Assembly: GCA_013115125.1 (NCBI GenBank)
Contig: JABANN010000381.1
Location: 1 to 33,856 of the forward strand
Reading direction: 5' to 3'
Origin: Perkinsus olseni
Taxonomy: Eukaryota; Perkinsozoa; Perkinsida
DNA length: 33,856 bases
Positions 1 through 9,676 of this stretch are shown piece after piece. The stretch's first letter is position 1; each line of letters opens with the position of its first letter. A model generated the notes under the pieces. The model did not search any database. It had not been told where the DNA came from and saw only the letters and a list, made by a program, of their open reading frames with translations. A program made the position numbers and the translations under genes.

Positions 1-2801
1 CTGTGTGTGATTTACATCCACTAGAACCCCAACACTTCGTGTGCGCACTTTACCACACATAGTATTCGACGCACTCACGGTGCCCCTCGAACGTGTCTCA
101 TTGTCTACTCTCGTTATTTCAACTTTGACCGTCATGTCCTATGATGTCTCCCGTCCCTTCTCTTCAACCGTTAGTACTAGTGTCCGTAGACGACTCTCAA
201 ATCGGAGGACAGATCGGGGTATGTGGCCATCTCGGCATCGGATCTCGTCCTGGATAACCCGCTCGACTCTCGGTGTCAACCGGGTCGGACAAAGTCGACC
301 GTAAGTATCTCGACGGATCACGACTGAGCGCTTGAGCTCGCCGCTTGTTCTGCTACCGCTCGAGTCGGTCCGACTGTTCACTGGCTAAGCTAAGGCGCGC
401 TATCGAATATTCAACATACGGTGGAATGTATATCGATAAGTCAGAGTGTTGCGGATGAGCATCAGGTTGGAGTGAGAGAAACGTTCAGGTTTCGTCCTCG
501 ATTTGCTCTTGCGCAAGTCTTGTCTTCCAAAATTTGAAATCCGTATCCGTATTCTGTTCTTCGCTGCGTCCTGGGTCGAACGTCGCAAAGTGCAGAGTGC
601 TACTGCAACTACCTGTACTACCGTCAAAGTGTCTACCGAGGCCGTGGCGTCGCTTGTGATGATCATGCGCCATTCGTATGGAGACGCTGTGGCTGTGTAG
701 ATACTGGACCCGGCACTGGGCCGTTGGAGCATCCTGTCTGATGTATCTCATGCCAACCTCGGCCTATCTTTATCAGGCTTATACTAACAATGCTGTTCAC
801 CTTCTACTTATTGGCCTGTGGTAGTACTAATATCCGGACTGCCGTGAAACAACGCCACAGTCGATCAGAAGTGAACTAAGTTATTCTCGAGATCGTTTCT
901 GTCAACCGCGCCAGGCGCCTTGAGACACGGTCAAAAAGGCCCTGCTTGCTTTCGAAAGCCTCCAGAGAGAATTCACAGTACTCTCACTCTTGCCCTAGCA
1001 GCGCCGTGGCTTTGGTTCATCATCCGTCTTACGTAAATGCCATACGGTAGTTATCGTGTTGTTGTAGGTATGGCTTCGTAACATTTGTATCGTTCATGGC
1101 CGACTACGTGTGTCTGCCAGAGATGTCACCGTCGGAACGAAAAGCCTACCTGGCGATGCCTCCCAGGAAACGGCCAAAGTTCACTCCATCAGCATGGGGA
1201 ACGAGGGATCGAGTTGTTGCATCTATAGCGTTCTGGGTCTCGGCGGCCGAGAGTAGTACGGGTGCCGATAGGAACTGATCCTCAGACGGGAGAAACAGCT
1301 TGGTACACTTGGCACTGTCGTGTAGCTTAGATGCTCTCGTGCTACTGTGCTTTCGTATATCGTTGAGAGTTTTTTTTCGGAAAAAAATGTTCATATTTTA
1401 TTAGAAAATGTGCAGAATTTCGTGAACTCGAAGTAGAATTTTGATGCTTCCACTTGTGGATCGCTGAGTTGACGATTGGTAGTCGGCAGTAGTAGCCGCC
1501 CGATGACATGGAGTTACGAGCCCGTCAGCGTTCGCTGCACGGACCAATAAAAGTTGGCCGAGCTTGTATTTCCCGACATGCAAGACAACAGTGCCGTTGA
1601 GGGATAAACTTAACAAATACGCTACTTGGCACGAAATTACTGAATCAGTTCAAGCTATCGCGCATGAATCACTACAACTCAAGCAAATATCACTGCTCCG
1701 ACAGAGACCGCGCGCCACAAAACTTCATGGGGAGCATGAGACATTCATGGCTCATCACATTACTTTGTTCAACCGAGCTGTGATTAGGTTGGTCTCGTGT
1801 ACATTCGTATATGATACCTCTGCTACTAGCAGCAGTGTCGGCTGTGTGCATCGTGTGGAGTAGGAGGTAGTACTGGGACGAGTCGGCTGGAACCGTCTCT
1901 GCGGATTGCGCTGGAAGGTGTCCTGGTGAATTATTTCTGGTATTAGATGTTACTCATTATGCGCTGATCGTCTTGTGCATGCGTGCAACGATATTACTCC
2001 AGCCCCGTGAATCGGGCTTACAGTGCGAATCAAACCGTCACGCAAATCGCCTTTTCCAAGATAACTTGGCCTTGGGAAGCTGTAATGATAATGAGAGTTG
2101 AAATCGATTGACAACGTTTCAAAACCGTTTCATCATCCATGGTTACGTTATGGGCTAGCGTAAATTACCCGACCCAAACGGTTTGGTTCGCACTGTGGAA
2201 GAAACCCTTACACCTCTCCTTAGTTGCATTGTCTTTGTAAAACACTGGACAAGCAATAGCTCACCGATGTCTAGCGATATCTCTCTCAGTTCGAACTCTG
2301 CTGGAGTATGGGTCTTCCGGCACTTTACTTGGCACGTGATATCCAGCCTCTCACTGACGGTGACGGCCCTGTGGAACGGCAAGGCGTGGTTGTAGCCCGT
2401 GGTGACACAGTGCTTCCTTGAAGTTGATATCCGCGATTAATGTGCAGCGCATGCGTATTATAACCGACTACAGTGTCAAACCGTTTCGAGAGTGTTGAGC
2501 ACATAGCGGGTCTTGGCAACGGAACTATCAGCGACAGCGAGATAACTTTATTTTCAACTAGGTGTTCTTACAAATACCCTGCCCTTAGTTCTTGAAGAAA
2601 TGATTCATCTTCACCATCACCCGGCAGCTCATTATTCGCTCGCGTATGAGTATATTATTTTTCCATGCTTCTTTTTATTCATCGCCGAATTGTTTTAGAG
2701 AATGCTTTTCTGACCGGTCTCGGTGGTCAGCGGAGGGGAGCAGCAGAAAGTGATAGTCGCTTTGGAGATCGCTCTGTGCAGTGTCGCTGCTGGTGATCCG
2801 A
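1..2801. other. No assignable gene
   Basis: I find no recognisable protein or RNA gene here. Several frames stay open for 60-110 codons on both strands, but none shows a family motif or a run of phase-consistent introns. The most gene-like is a 60-codon ATG frame at 1096-1278 (+) with a basic, nuclear-localisation-like stretch (PPRKRPK); it has no upstream or downstream partner exon that I can find. A T-run followed by an A-run lies at about 1370-1387. Confidence 0.5.
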
Positions 2802-3768
2802 ATGGTGACGACTCAACAGTTCATCATTGGAGCTTCTGCTACTGCGGTGCTCTCGAACCTACCCTGTCCAACTCCATCCGCACGGGTGCCTTTGGCCGCA
2901 GCCCCAATGATGTAAGAACGCGGCTTCTGAGTTTCGGCGATGGAGAACTGATACACTTGAGCGTGTGCATCTCCGCTTTCACTCGCCCGTTTGTCACGCT
3001 TGCCATTGTCGGGAGCACCCTCCGCTGTACAGCTCGTACTTTGATGGTCGTGGAGGTGCTGCAAATTGTTTATTCGAGAACGTTGGTGACGATCGTCTTG
3101 TGGATACCTCAATAAGGGGAATGGAAGTTCGTATTACCAACAGTACCGTTGAGACAGGTTCCATCAAGTGCCCTAGGACTGATCAGTTCCCTGTCTTCAT
3201 TACAAAGTGAGCGACTGATGTGAGACTCATACGCAGTCATCGGCCTTCCAGATACCATGGTCGCCGTGCCCTCAAAACATACGAGTTTGTCAATAATTCC
3301 GTCGCCTATAACAGGCAGAATGTTGCTACGGGTTCGTTCTGTCTCCATGATTTTGGAAACCATACGCCTCCTGAGGCCTCTGGCCTGGATCCGCTAAGGG
3401 AACTCAATCAAGCGGCGTTTCGTGGCGAAAGGGAGACGCTGTTCGCGGCAATTGGTGAAGTGAAGTTCCCGCCGAAGCTCCCAATTCTCTCAGAAGGATA
3501 TTTCCGTTATTGGTGGGGAAGGGAGTTTAAAACGGAGGTCGCGGAAAAGGCGACTGGCTATACCGGTGCATTATGCTGAGCTGTGCAGAGGGCCATGAAG
3601 AAACAACTCGGCACTTTCGTACAAGTTTGCGCCAAGTTTTATAGAGAATCTGAGGGAGCCATCGCGGCAGCCAGACAGGCCGACTGGGTTTTCAACACAA
3701 GTGCTCTCGATGCTCCTTGGAAGGGTACCCTCAGTAAGGTGACGCCCCGCGTTGAAGTGGCTGGATAA
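2802..3768 (+). pseudogene. Tandem secreted-protein family, copy 1 (probably inactive)
   Basis: First of three homologous, same-strand copies starting at 2802, 4048 and 5366. Exon 1 (2802-2911) codes for a short hydrophobic N-terminus containing FIIGASATAV, matching exon 1 of the other copies. Exon 2 (about 3016-3206) has the same 191-nt length as in copy 3 and carries the family motif IKCPRTD. Exon 3 (3252-3768) carries CLHDFGNHTPPE and LDPLRELNQ. Two defects are visible: exon 1 ends in a different phase from the other copies, so it does not join exon 2 in frame, and an in-frame TGA at 3577-3579 sits where the other copies have serine, with the conserved frame continuing to 3768. The family is not one I recognise. 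It could still be expressed as a shorter protein. Confidence 0.6.
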
Positions 3769-4047
3769 TACTTATGGTCGGACGCTGTCTGGATCTCTTT
3801 CACTTTGTTCGTCTCTTTTCTCATTCCCCTTCCGCCGAGGGGTGAGATGTCATGCGAGAAATAGGATGTTAGATGAAGGTGTTCTGTGTACTCAGCTGTT
3901 GTGTTGGCTCAAGCAAAGAGGGCCACATGCTTCTCGGGGTATCTCTCTGCAGCTCAGCGTATCTGCCGCCGTCCTAGAGCCTCTCCCGCTCAGGGCAATC
4001 GCTTCGTCATTGTAGCACTTTTTGGGGTGTTGCATCTGGTCTCTCTA

Positions 4048-4986
4048 ATGTCGGCGAGGCCGTTCGTCATCGGCGCATCAACCGCTGTGCTGCTCTTCAA
4101 CCTGCCCGTGTCTTACTCCATCAGCTCACTCGCCCCCGACCCCCTCTCCGATGTAACGCGGCCAATGTCTGTTTTCCATGTGAAGTCGCTCTTCCTGTCA
4201 GGACTACCCGCCGCTCTTCCATGCAGTCTTCGACTCCCGTGATGACTCTGTCAGCTGTATGTTCGTGGACATCAGCCTCCCTCCAGTTGACACGATGCAG
4301 AGGGCGTTAACATTCCGCGTTAAGAACAGTAGCGTGGAGACGAGTACCATCGAGTGCCCCAGGACGGACCTTTTTCCCCGTATTTAAGGCCACGTAAGGT
4401 GACAATGTGAAATTTTCAGCCGTTCTTTCTCGCACCTTCCAGATACAACAATAGGTTTGCCCGGGAAACTTACAAATTCATAAATACATCTGTTCCGTAT
4501 GATTCTTCCAATATTGATACAGCTTCCTGGTGCACTTATGATTTTGGCGATCGTCTTCCTTTAAACAACACGGGCTTAGACCCGCTCAGGGACCTCAAGT
4601 CAGCGAGCTTTCGTGACGAAGAAGCTGGGCTGCTTGCGGCAGTTCATGAGGTTGAATTTCCGCCTGGCTTCCCAGTCCTTGCAGGCAGCTTCCTTCCCCT
4701 GTGGGCAAGGGAGTTCAAGACTAGAGCTGCGGACGCGGCGGTGTCGCGTACCGAAACCTTCTGTTCCACTGTGCTGAAGGCTATCGAGGATGACCGTGGC
4801 ACTCTCGAGCAGCTGTGCGGTGAGTTTTTTGAAATCTCCGAGGAAGCCGTAGTCGCCGCCAAACCGGAGAAGCGGGTTTTTGATACAAACGACGATTCTA
4901 GTTCTTGGGAGAGAGCGGCCATTGAGGTAATGCGCCTTGTCGAACGTGAATGGTTCTCATGGCTGGGACTTGCCAGTTTCCTCTGA
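4048..4986 (+). pseudogene. Tandem secreted-protein family, copy 2 (probably frameshifted)
   Basis: Exon 1 (4048-4152) encodes a signal-like hydrophobic start (RPFVIGASTAVLLFNL). Exon 2 (4202-4393) contains DYPPLFHAVFD and IECPRTD. Exon 3 (4443-4986) is fully open and contains TYDFGDRLP and LDPLRDLKS; its end diverges from copies 1 and 3. Exon 2 is one base longer than in copies 1 and 3 (192 against 191 nt). In the intact frame it would read to a TAA just before the donor; dropping one base near the run of C at about 4375 restores the family motif FPVF. So the gene is probably disrupted, unless a base-call error is responsible. Introns are 49 nt each and GT-AG. Function unknown. Confidence 0.6.
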
Positions 4987-5365
4987 TTCTGTTAATTTCT
5001 TCTTTCTCAGGAACTATTGCCTTATTGAGCACCTTGTGGAGGCCCCAGTCTTTCCGATTGTCCATGAATAAGATGTGATGTCGAGAATAGGATGTCCGAC
5101 GGAACTGTTGTGTTCGTCTTCTCAGCTGCTGTATGGTTGCATATGTATGATCTCGAGCGTTCTGAGTATCTAATCGTCGTGCGTTGACTCAGCAGGACAC
5201 CTCTTGGTCGTGTATCAACCACAGTTGCCATCACGGAATCGAGCCTTTTTTCTCATTCTCTTGAAGGGACTGAGGACGCTCGTGCCTGAATCCTGGTTGA
5301 TCATCAGTTCAGCCGCGAGGAATGCCGCACGCCTTCATGCAGGCTTCACGCATTTTCCATCATTC

Positions 5366-6363
5366 ATGTCCGTTAAACAGCTCATCATCGGAGCAGCGTC
5401 GGCCGTGGTGCTTTCGAACATTCGTCTGACTCTCGCTACGATCACTTTCCGGCTCGTCTTCGATGTAAGGTCGTCCGTCGTCGCGGCTCACGCCTGGGGT
5501 CATATCGGCGAGGTCGAACAGGTTCTTGAAAAAAACTTCAGTACTAACCTGTTTGGAACGTCTTTGATGCTCAGGATTTTCCTCCGCTCTCCGACTCGAA
5601 GTTCGATTCCGAGAGAGACGCTGCTCACTGTACCTTCCGTAAACAACGTCCTCGTCTCAGCGACAACTTAGAGGGAGAGCTTGAGCTCTCCGTCAAAAAT
5701 AGTACGATACAGACACACACCATCAAGTGCCCCAGGGCGGACAATGCACCCGCGTTTATTGCCAAGTAGGGAAGAGACCCGCCTGGAGTGAGGAATGGCA
5801 ACATTCGCGTGTATGTTCTGCATTGCAGTTACTTCCGCTCTGCAGTAAGTACATACAAGATCTTCAATAGCTCCACTGTTGCTGGCCGTGACACATTCAC
5901 GTGTTCTTGGCATCTCTACGATTTCGGAGACAATTGCCCTCCCAGACACTCTGGCGTGGATCCGCTCGGGGTGCTCAATCAAACAGGTTTCTGCCTTGAG
6001 AGAGCCAGACTGTTTTTGGCAGTCAGAAAACTCGATTTCCCGTCGCACCTTCCTATTCTCTCCGCCGACTCTCCCCATGAGTGGGAAAGTGAAGCACAGA
6101 AGAAGGCTGCGGACGATGCGGTTTTCTATACTGAGAGGGTCTGCTCTGCTGTGAGGAAGGCTATCAAGAGGGAAGTCGGATCCTTCAGACAGTTGTGCGC
6201 AAAGGTCAGAGACAGCGCCGAGGCTGCCATTGCGGCTGCCAGACGCCGTGAATGGGTTTTCAATACTACCACAAGTATGGGCTACTTCTGGAAGAGACTA
6301 ACGACGAAAATTGTGCCTCCCGGTGATGACGGGCAGGAGTGCGCTGAATGCCCTATACTGTGA
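5366..6363 (+). CDS. Tandem secreted-protein family, copy 3 (intact, unrecognised)
   Basis: Join 5366-5464, 5575-5765, 5829-6363 gives 274 codons plus stop, with phases 0 and 2 agreeing at both junctions. The N-terminus (MSVKQLIIGAASAVVLS) looks like a signal peptide or signal anchor. The body has several cysteines and four possible N-glycosylation sequons (NST, NSS, NQT, NTT), fitting an exported protein. Residues conserved with copies 1 and 2: PPL near the start of exon 2, IKCPR before the second intron, a W/C-rich block before DFGD in exon 3, and DPL after it, then a charged helical region with AIAAAR and WVFNT. I do not recognise the family; the tandem array suggests lineage-specific expansion. 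Splicing is inferred from homology between the three copies. Confidence 0.65.
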
Positions 6364-6996
6364 CCGGTTATCTCTGCCACGGAGTTGCATCGCATGTCTA
6401 TATTGACACCCCCTTACCACTGGTGTACAACATTGAGTGGTATGTTTGATGTAGGTGTTGTCAACGGCTGAGCAGTTGTTTTGTTCGTTTATGTTCTCAA
6501 TTTCGACTTCTTATAGAGAAGCTTCTCCTCAGAATATTAGTGGGAAGGGTTTCGGTTGGGCGACTAGCTCCCCTAGGTCGGCCGCCGACCTGGTCTGCCT
6601 GGCTAACCGGCTAGTTTCCGGTTACTCAAACTTGTGACTAAGACGCTCGCTCGCTCAGTTCGCTTAAAAACCTCCCTCGGTCTTGATGAGTGTGGTTTCT
6701 GGAATTTAGGATGCTATCGAACGGTGTATAACTCTTTCCCAGGAACGAACTTTTCAAAAAACGAAATTTGAGTTCTTCGACTTTGTGAAATTAACACAAC
6801 AGCGATCATCTCTCATCAAAAAGCTGTTCTACCCCATCATGCTAGTATCATCGGAGCCAGCCCTCCTTTTCCACGACGCATCCCAGGCAGTGCTTACGGG
6901 AGGATGTCAGCATCGTGCGGACTCATCCCAGACTAGGCTATTCAAGGCGGCCACCGTTTTGTTTCGCCGCTCATCGTAGCTGTTTGGGGGTACGCA
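6364..6996. other. Intergenic, nothing recognised
   Basis: Between the secreted-protein array and the transposase fragment I see only short open frames and no motif, tRNA or repeat. Confidence 0.5.
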
Positions 6997-7384
6997 TTAC
7001 ATGATCTTCTTCAATCCTTCGAAATAGGTCTGGAGGGGCTGTAGAGCAGGACTGTAGCTTGGATATAGGGGGCTCGTGTAGGCTAATCCGGAAGCCTCCA
7101 TCCATGACTTTGGCAAAGGAGATTAGTGCATGCGATAATTGTCGATGACCAGGGGAAGAGTTCTTGTCGAGTATCCTAATCGAAGCTCCCGACCAGGTCA
7201 CTGCAACGCTGAAATTGAGCTTGGCGCGCCCCTTAGTGCTGGGCCACTCGGTCACCGTCTCGTCTTTGTAAAACCATAAGTCGCTCTTCATGTTCCCTTG
7301 TAGGTCTACTCCACTCTCATCCTGGAGAACGACTCCTCGCAAAGAAACCCCCAGTGCATGATATCGTGAAGCTTCCGACGTCAT
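6997..7384 (-). mobile_element. Tc1/mariner-like transposase fragment (degraded)
   Basis: The minus-strand frame beginning at 7384 contains LQDESGVDLQGN followed by a W/K-rich segment and VAVTWSGASIRILDKNSSPGH. This resembles the DDE core of Tc1/mariner-IS630 transposases, where an acidic DES and a later D-N/K-x-x-x-H motif are typical. About 100 codons further on, the expected PxYSPxLxP...W/F..LK block is present as YPSYSPALQPLQTYFEGLKK, but in a neighbouring frame, so the copy is frameshifted. No DNA-binding N-terminal domain is visible. It is a plain DNA transposon relic. Two palindromes lie 30-80 bp upstream of the fragment's start and could be remnants of its end. Confidence 0.5.
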
Positions 7385-7413
7385 ATCTGAGGCATGTGCT
7401 CCCCAACGGGAGA

Positions 7414-7465
7414 ATCAACATAATGTTGATCATTGATCAGCATGATTGGTCAACATAATGTTGAC
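7414..7465. repeat. Pair of 17-bp palindromes
   Basis: ATCAACATAATGTTGAT (7414-7430) and GTCAACATAATGTTGAC (7449-7465) are each perfect inverted repeats with a one-base centre and share a 15-base core. The spacer is rich in TTGATCA-like sequence. They sit just upstream of the minus-strand transposase fragment. Confidence 0.8.
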
Positions 7466-8239
7466 AACATTGCGTCACTCTTACTATTGGCAACATTCGC
7501 ATAATCAACCGTCGCGTCTTTCGCACAGCTGCCACGAATGCTCATATATCTTTAGGAATATCACTTCACGACGGCTGTGCTTTGGAGGCTATGGTCCTCT
7601 CCGATAGATACAGTAGGTGAAGCCAGAACGCATAACACCCCGGAGAGATTTGGTGGGTCACACCCTTTCTAGTGAAACTGAAGGGCATGAGACCACGGAG
7701 GGACGCGAAACGTGCACTCGTCACAGTCAATATACTCCTCAGGCAGTCGAGTGAGAAAGGCTTAACCTAGGATATAATCATCGCCCAGCTCAGGCTACAA
7801 ATATGTCCTGATTGTATCGTACCATGAGCTTGTCACATAACTGAGAATGAGCTTCTGTCATATCCTTACAGCCTGAGGCTGGTGGCTCAATGAGCCAGTG
7901 GCTTATGCAGCATGACTCATGCTCACTAGTTAGTGCTGAGGAAACGACTTCGTCATTCACGTACGGCAAGTTCTTCAGTACCTGCGGTAGAATGTAATCG
8001 TTGAGCACCCACTGCTCGCCGAACATGTACAAATGATAGTCCAGTCACGGGAATTTGGTGAGAGGGAAGCCCGGCTCTACAACACGACGCAATCACATGA
8101 CACAACAGTCCCCCGCAGGCGCTGAGCTTCCTTGGCAATGAGCTCGGCAATCACAGCCTGAAAAGAAGGAAGCCAAGGAAGCGGTGGAACAGAAATCACG
8201 GACCCCCCAAACTACCCTTTCGCCATTCCCATCACCAGG
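7466..8239. other. No firm gene; weak minus-strand coding look
   Basis: On the minus strand two stretches look protein-like: 7790-8032 (open frame containing MFGEQWVLNDYILPQ) and about 8110-8163 (AVIAELIAKEAQRLRG, preceded by a good TTTTCAG acceptor at 8164-8170). I could not join them in phase with normal-length introns, and no family is recognised. They may be exons of a gene running out of the acidic repeat frame, or relics. Confidence 0.25.
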
Positions 8240-8755
8240 TCAACATCCATCATCATCGAGCAAACGCCCGTCGATTGTTCTTGTGTAGCTCTCGTCGCTT
8301 GTTATTAGATCATCATTAGACATAGACTCGTCGCTTGTTATTAGATCATCATCAGACATAGACTCGTCGCTTGTCATTAGGTCATCATCGAGCAAACAGC
8401 CGTCGATTGTTCTTGTGTCACTCTGGTCGCTTGTTATTAGATCATCATCAGACATAGACTTGTCGCTCGTTATTAGGTCATCATCAGACATAGACTTGTC
8501 GCTTGTTATTAGGTCATCATCAGACATAGACTCGTCGCTTGTTATTAGTTCATCATCAGACAAACACCCGTCGATTGTTTTTGTGTCACTCTCGTCGCTT
8601 GTCATTGGATCGTCAACATCGCCTTCAAGGGCTCTCCACCATGTTATCACCCAAACTCGACAAGGGTAATACTGAGAAGAGCCTGATCTTTTATGAATAC
8701 AACAGGAACAAATACTTCTAGCGCTAGGGGACAGGTGGATTGTGTGCCTACACAA
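8240..8755 (-). CDS. Acidic repeat protein frame (hypothetical)
   Basis: A 171-codon minus-strand frame, most of it built from the minisatellite at 8250-8609. Its product alternates a 12-residue unit (SDESMSDDDLIT type) with a 20-residue unit (SDTRTIDGCLLDDD type), so it is strongly acidic and Ser/Asp-rich. Unit lengths of 36 and 60 bp keep frame, and the substitutions between units keep the D/E/S character, which suggests selection on the protein. I see no ATG with clear context (the frame's first start is a non-ATG codon), no signal peptide and no defined end domain, so exon limits are unknown. It may be one exon of a larger gene. The opposite strand is also open over part of the array because the repeat is frame-neutral. 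Confidence 0.35.
   Translation of the reverse strand: MCRHTIHLSPSARSICSCCIHKRSGSSQYYPCRVWVITWWRALEGDVDDPMTSDESDTKTIDGCLSDDELITSDESMSDDDLITSDKSMSDDDLITSDKSMSDDDLITSDQSDTRTIDGCLLDDDLMTSDESMSDDDLITSDESMSNDDLITSDESYTRTIDGRLLDDDGC
8250..8609. repeat. Higher-order minisatellite (36- and 60-bp units)
   Basis: Exactly 360 bp made of two unit types in the order 60, 36, 36, 60, 36, 36, 36, 60. Units start at 8250, 8310, 8346, 8382, 8442, 8478, 8514 and 8550. All begin TCATCATC and end with a TGTTATTAG-like segment; the 60-bp type carries an extra 24 bp containing GTCGATTGTT. Confidence 0.9.
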
Positions 8756-8806
8756 TCACAGTCACTCTCGTCGCTTGTCATTGGATCGTCAACATCGCCT
8801 TCAAGG
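8585..8806. repeat. 46-bp direct duplication flanking 130 bp of unique DNA
   Basis: 8585-8630 and 8761-8806 are identical (beginning GTCACTCTCGTCGCTTGTCA, ending CGCCTTCAAGG). The first copy overlaps the last unit of the minisatellite. The 130 bp between the copies is unrelated to the array, so this is a segmental duplication or an insertion with duplicated flanks. Confidence 0.85.
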
Positions 8807-9676
8807 CGACGCCTTGTGACGGCCTCGCTTGCAAGCATTCAATAGGCCCTCAATGCCATTTTACCGCAGCGGTTAGTTCCCTCGCGTACCTGATGGCCAC
8901 TCCAAGTTCAAGATAACGTTTAATAATTGACATCTCAAAGGCGTATAGAGCATTCAACTGAATGGATTCCCTTCCGGAATGCCTCACCACTGGTGAGTCA
9001 CCAGACCAAACGATGCGACTGAGCGAGCAGATCTTCCTTAGTGGGAATTGGGAGTACGTACCGTCGTCTGGGTTGATGGTTTCATGACGGAACTTAATGA
9101 ATCATTGGGTTTTCTCTCTGATTCCGAATCAGAGAGAATCAATGATCAATCGAGTCAATCAAGAATCAATCGGATCAGTGATTCGTTATTCTCGCAGGAT
9201 CGCGGAGCACTTCGAAACCAATAGATCGGAGATCTGGGGATATTAAGTGCTGCAGATCGCAACCAGGTAGATGGTGGGCGAACCGCAGGTCCCGTGGGCC
9301 ACAGGATCTGCGGTCCACACGTCGAGTAAGCTGCTGAAAATAACTCGAAGAAAGGCGCCGCGAGATAACATCGGAACGTGCAGGGAACTCAGTAGCTGCT
9401 GGTCATCAGTAGGAATGTCCGTGTCAAATAGTTTGCTCTCTGGGATACTGTACCACAGTGTGATACAGCATGGCCTATGTTGTATGGGTCGTATCACCCC
9501 ACTGGTGCCGCCTGCACTGGAAATTCCAACCTGGAATAGGACTCTAGAGCTTGGAGAACGGCTTTATTTTCCGAAATCTGGGGAGGACTCGACAGTCGAA
9601 CCGCCGGCCGCTCACAGATAGCCTTTCGGTAGTATCGTATTGGTACGGAAGTATTCGATTCAGTACAGTTTCTCTA
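8807..9676. other. Intergenic; one strong hairpin
   Basis: No gene recognised. A perfect 12-bp inverted repeat with a 3-nt loop lies at 9112-9138 (TTCTCTCTGATT / AATCAGAGAGAA), followed by several ATCAAT/GATCAAT-type short repeats to about 9190. The last 100 bp would hold the promoter and 5' leader of the protease gene. Confidence 0.5.
9112..9138. repeat. 12-bp perfect hairpin
   Basis: TTCTCTCTGATT CCG AATCAGAGAGAA, a perfect stem with a 3-nt loop, in the intergenic DNA 540 bp upstream of the cysteine protease gene. Short AATCAAT/GATCAAT repeats follow on its right side. Confidence 0.85.

Noticed and set aside
1096-1278. 60-codon ATG frame with PPRKRPK
   Set aside because: Too short and isolated to call a gene; mentioned only in the regional note.
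8250-8609. CRISPR-like array of 36-bp repeats
   Set aside because: Units are contiguous with no unique spacers, have two lengths, and keep a reading frame; the host is a eukaryote.
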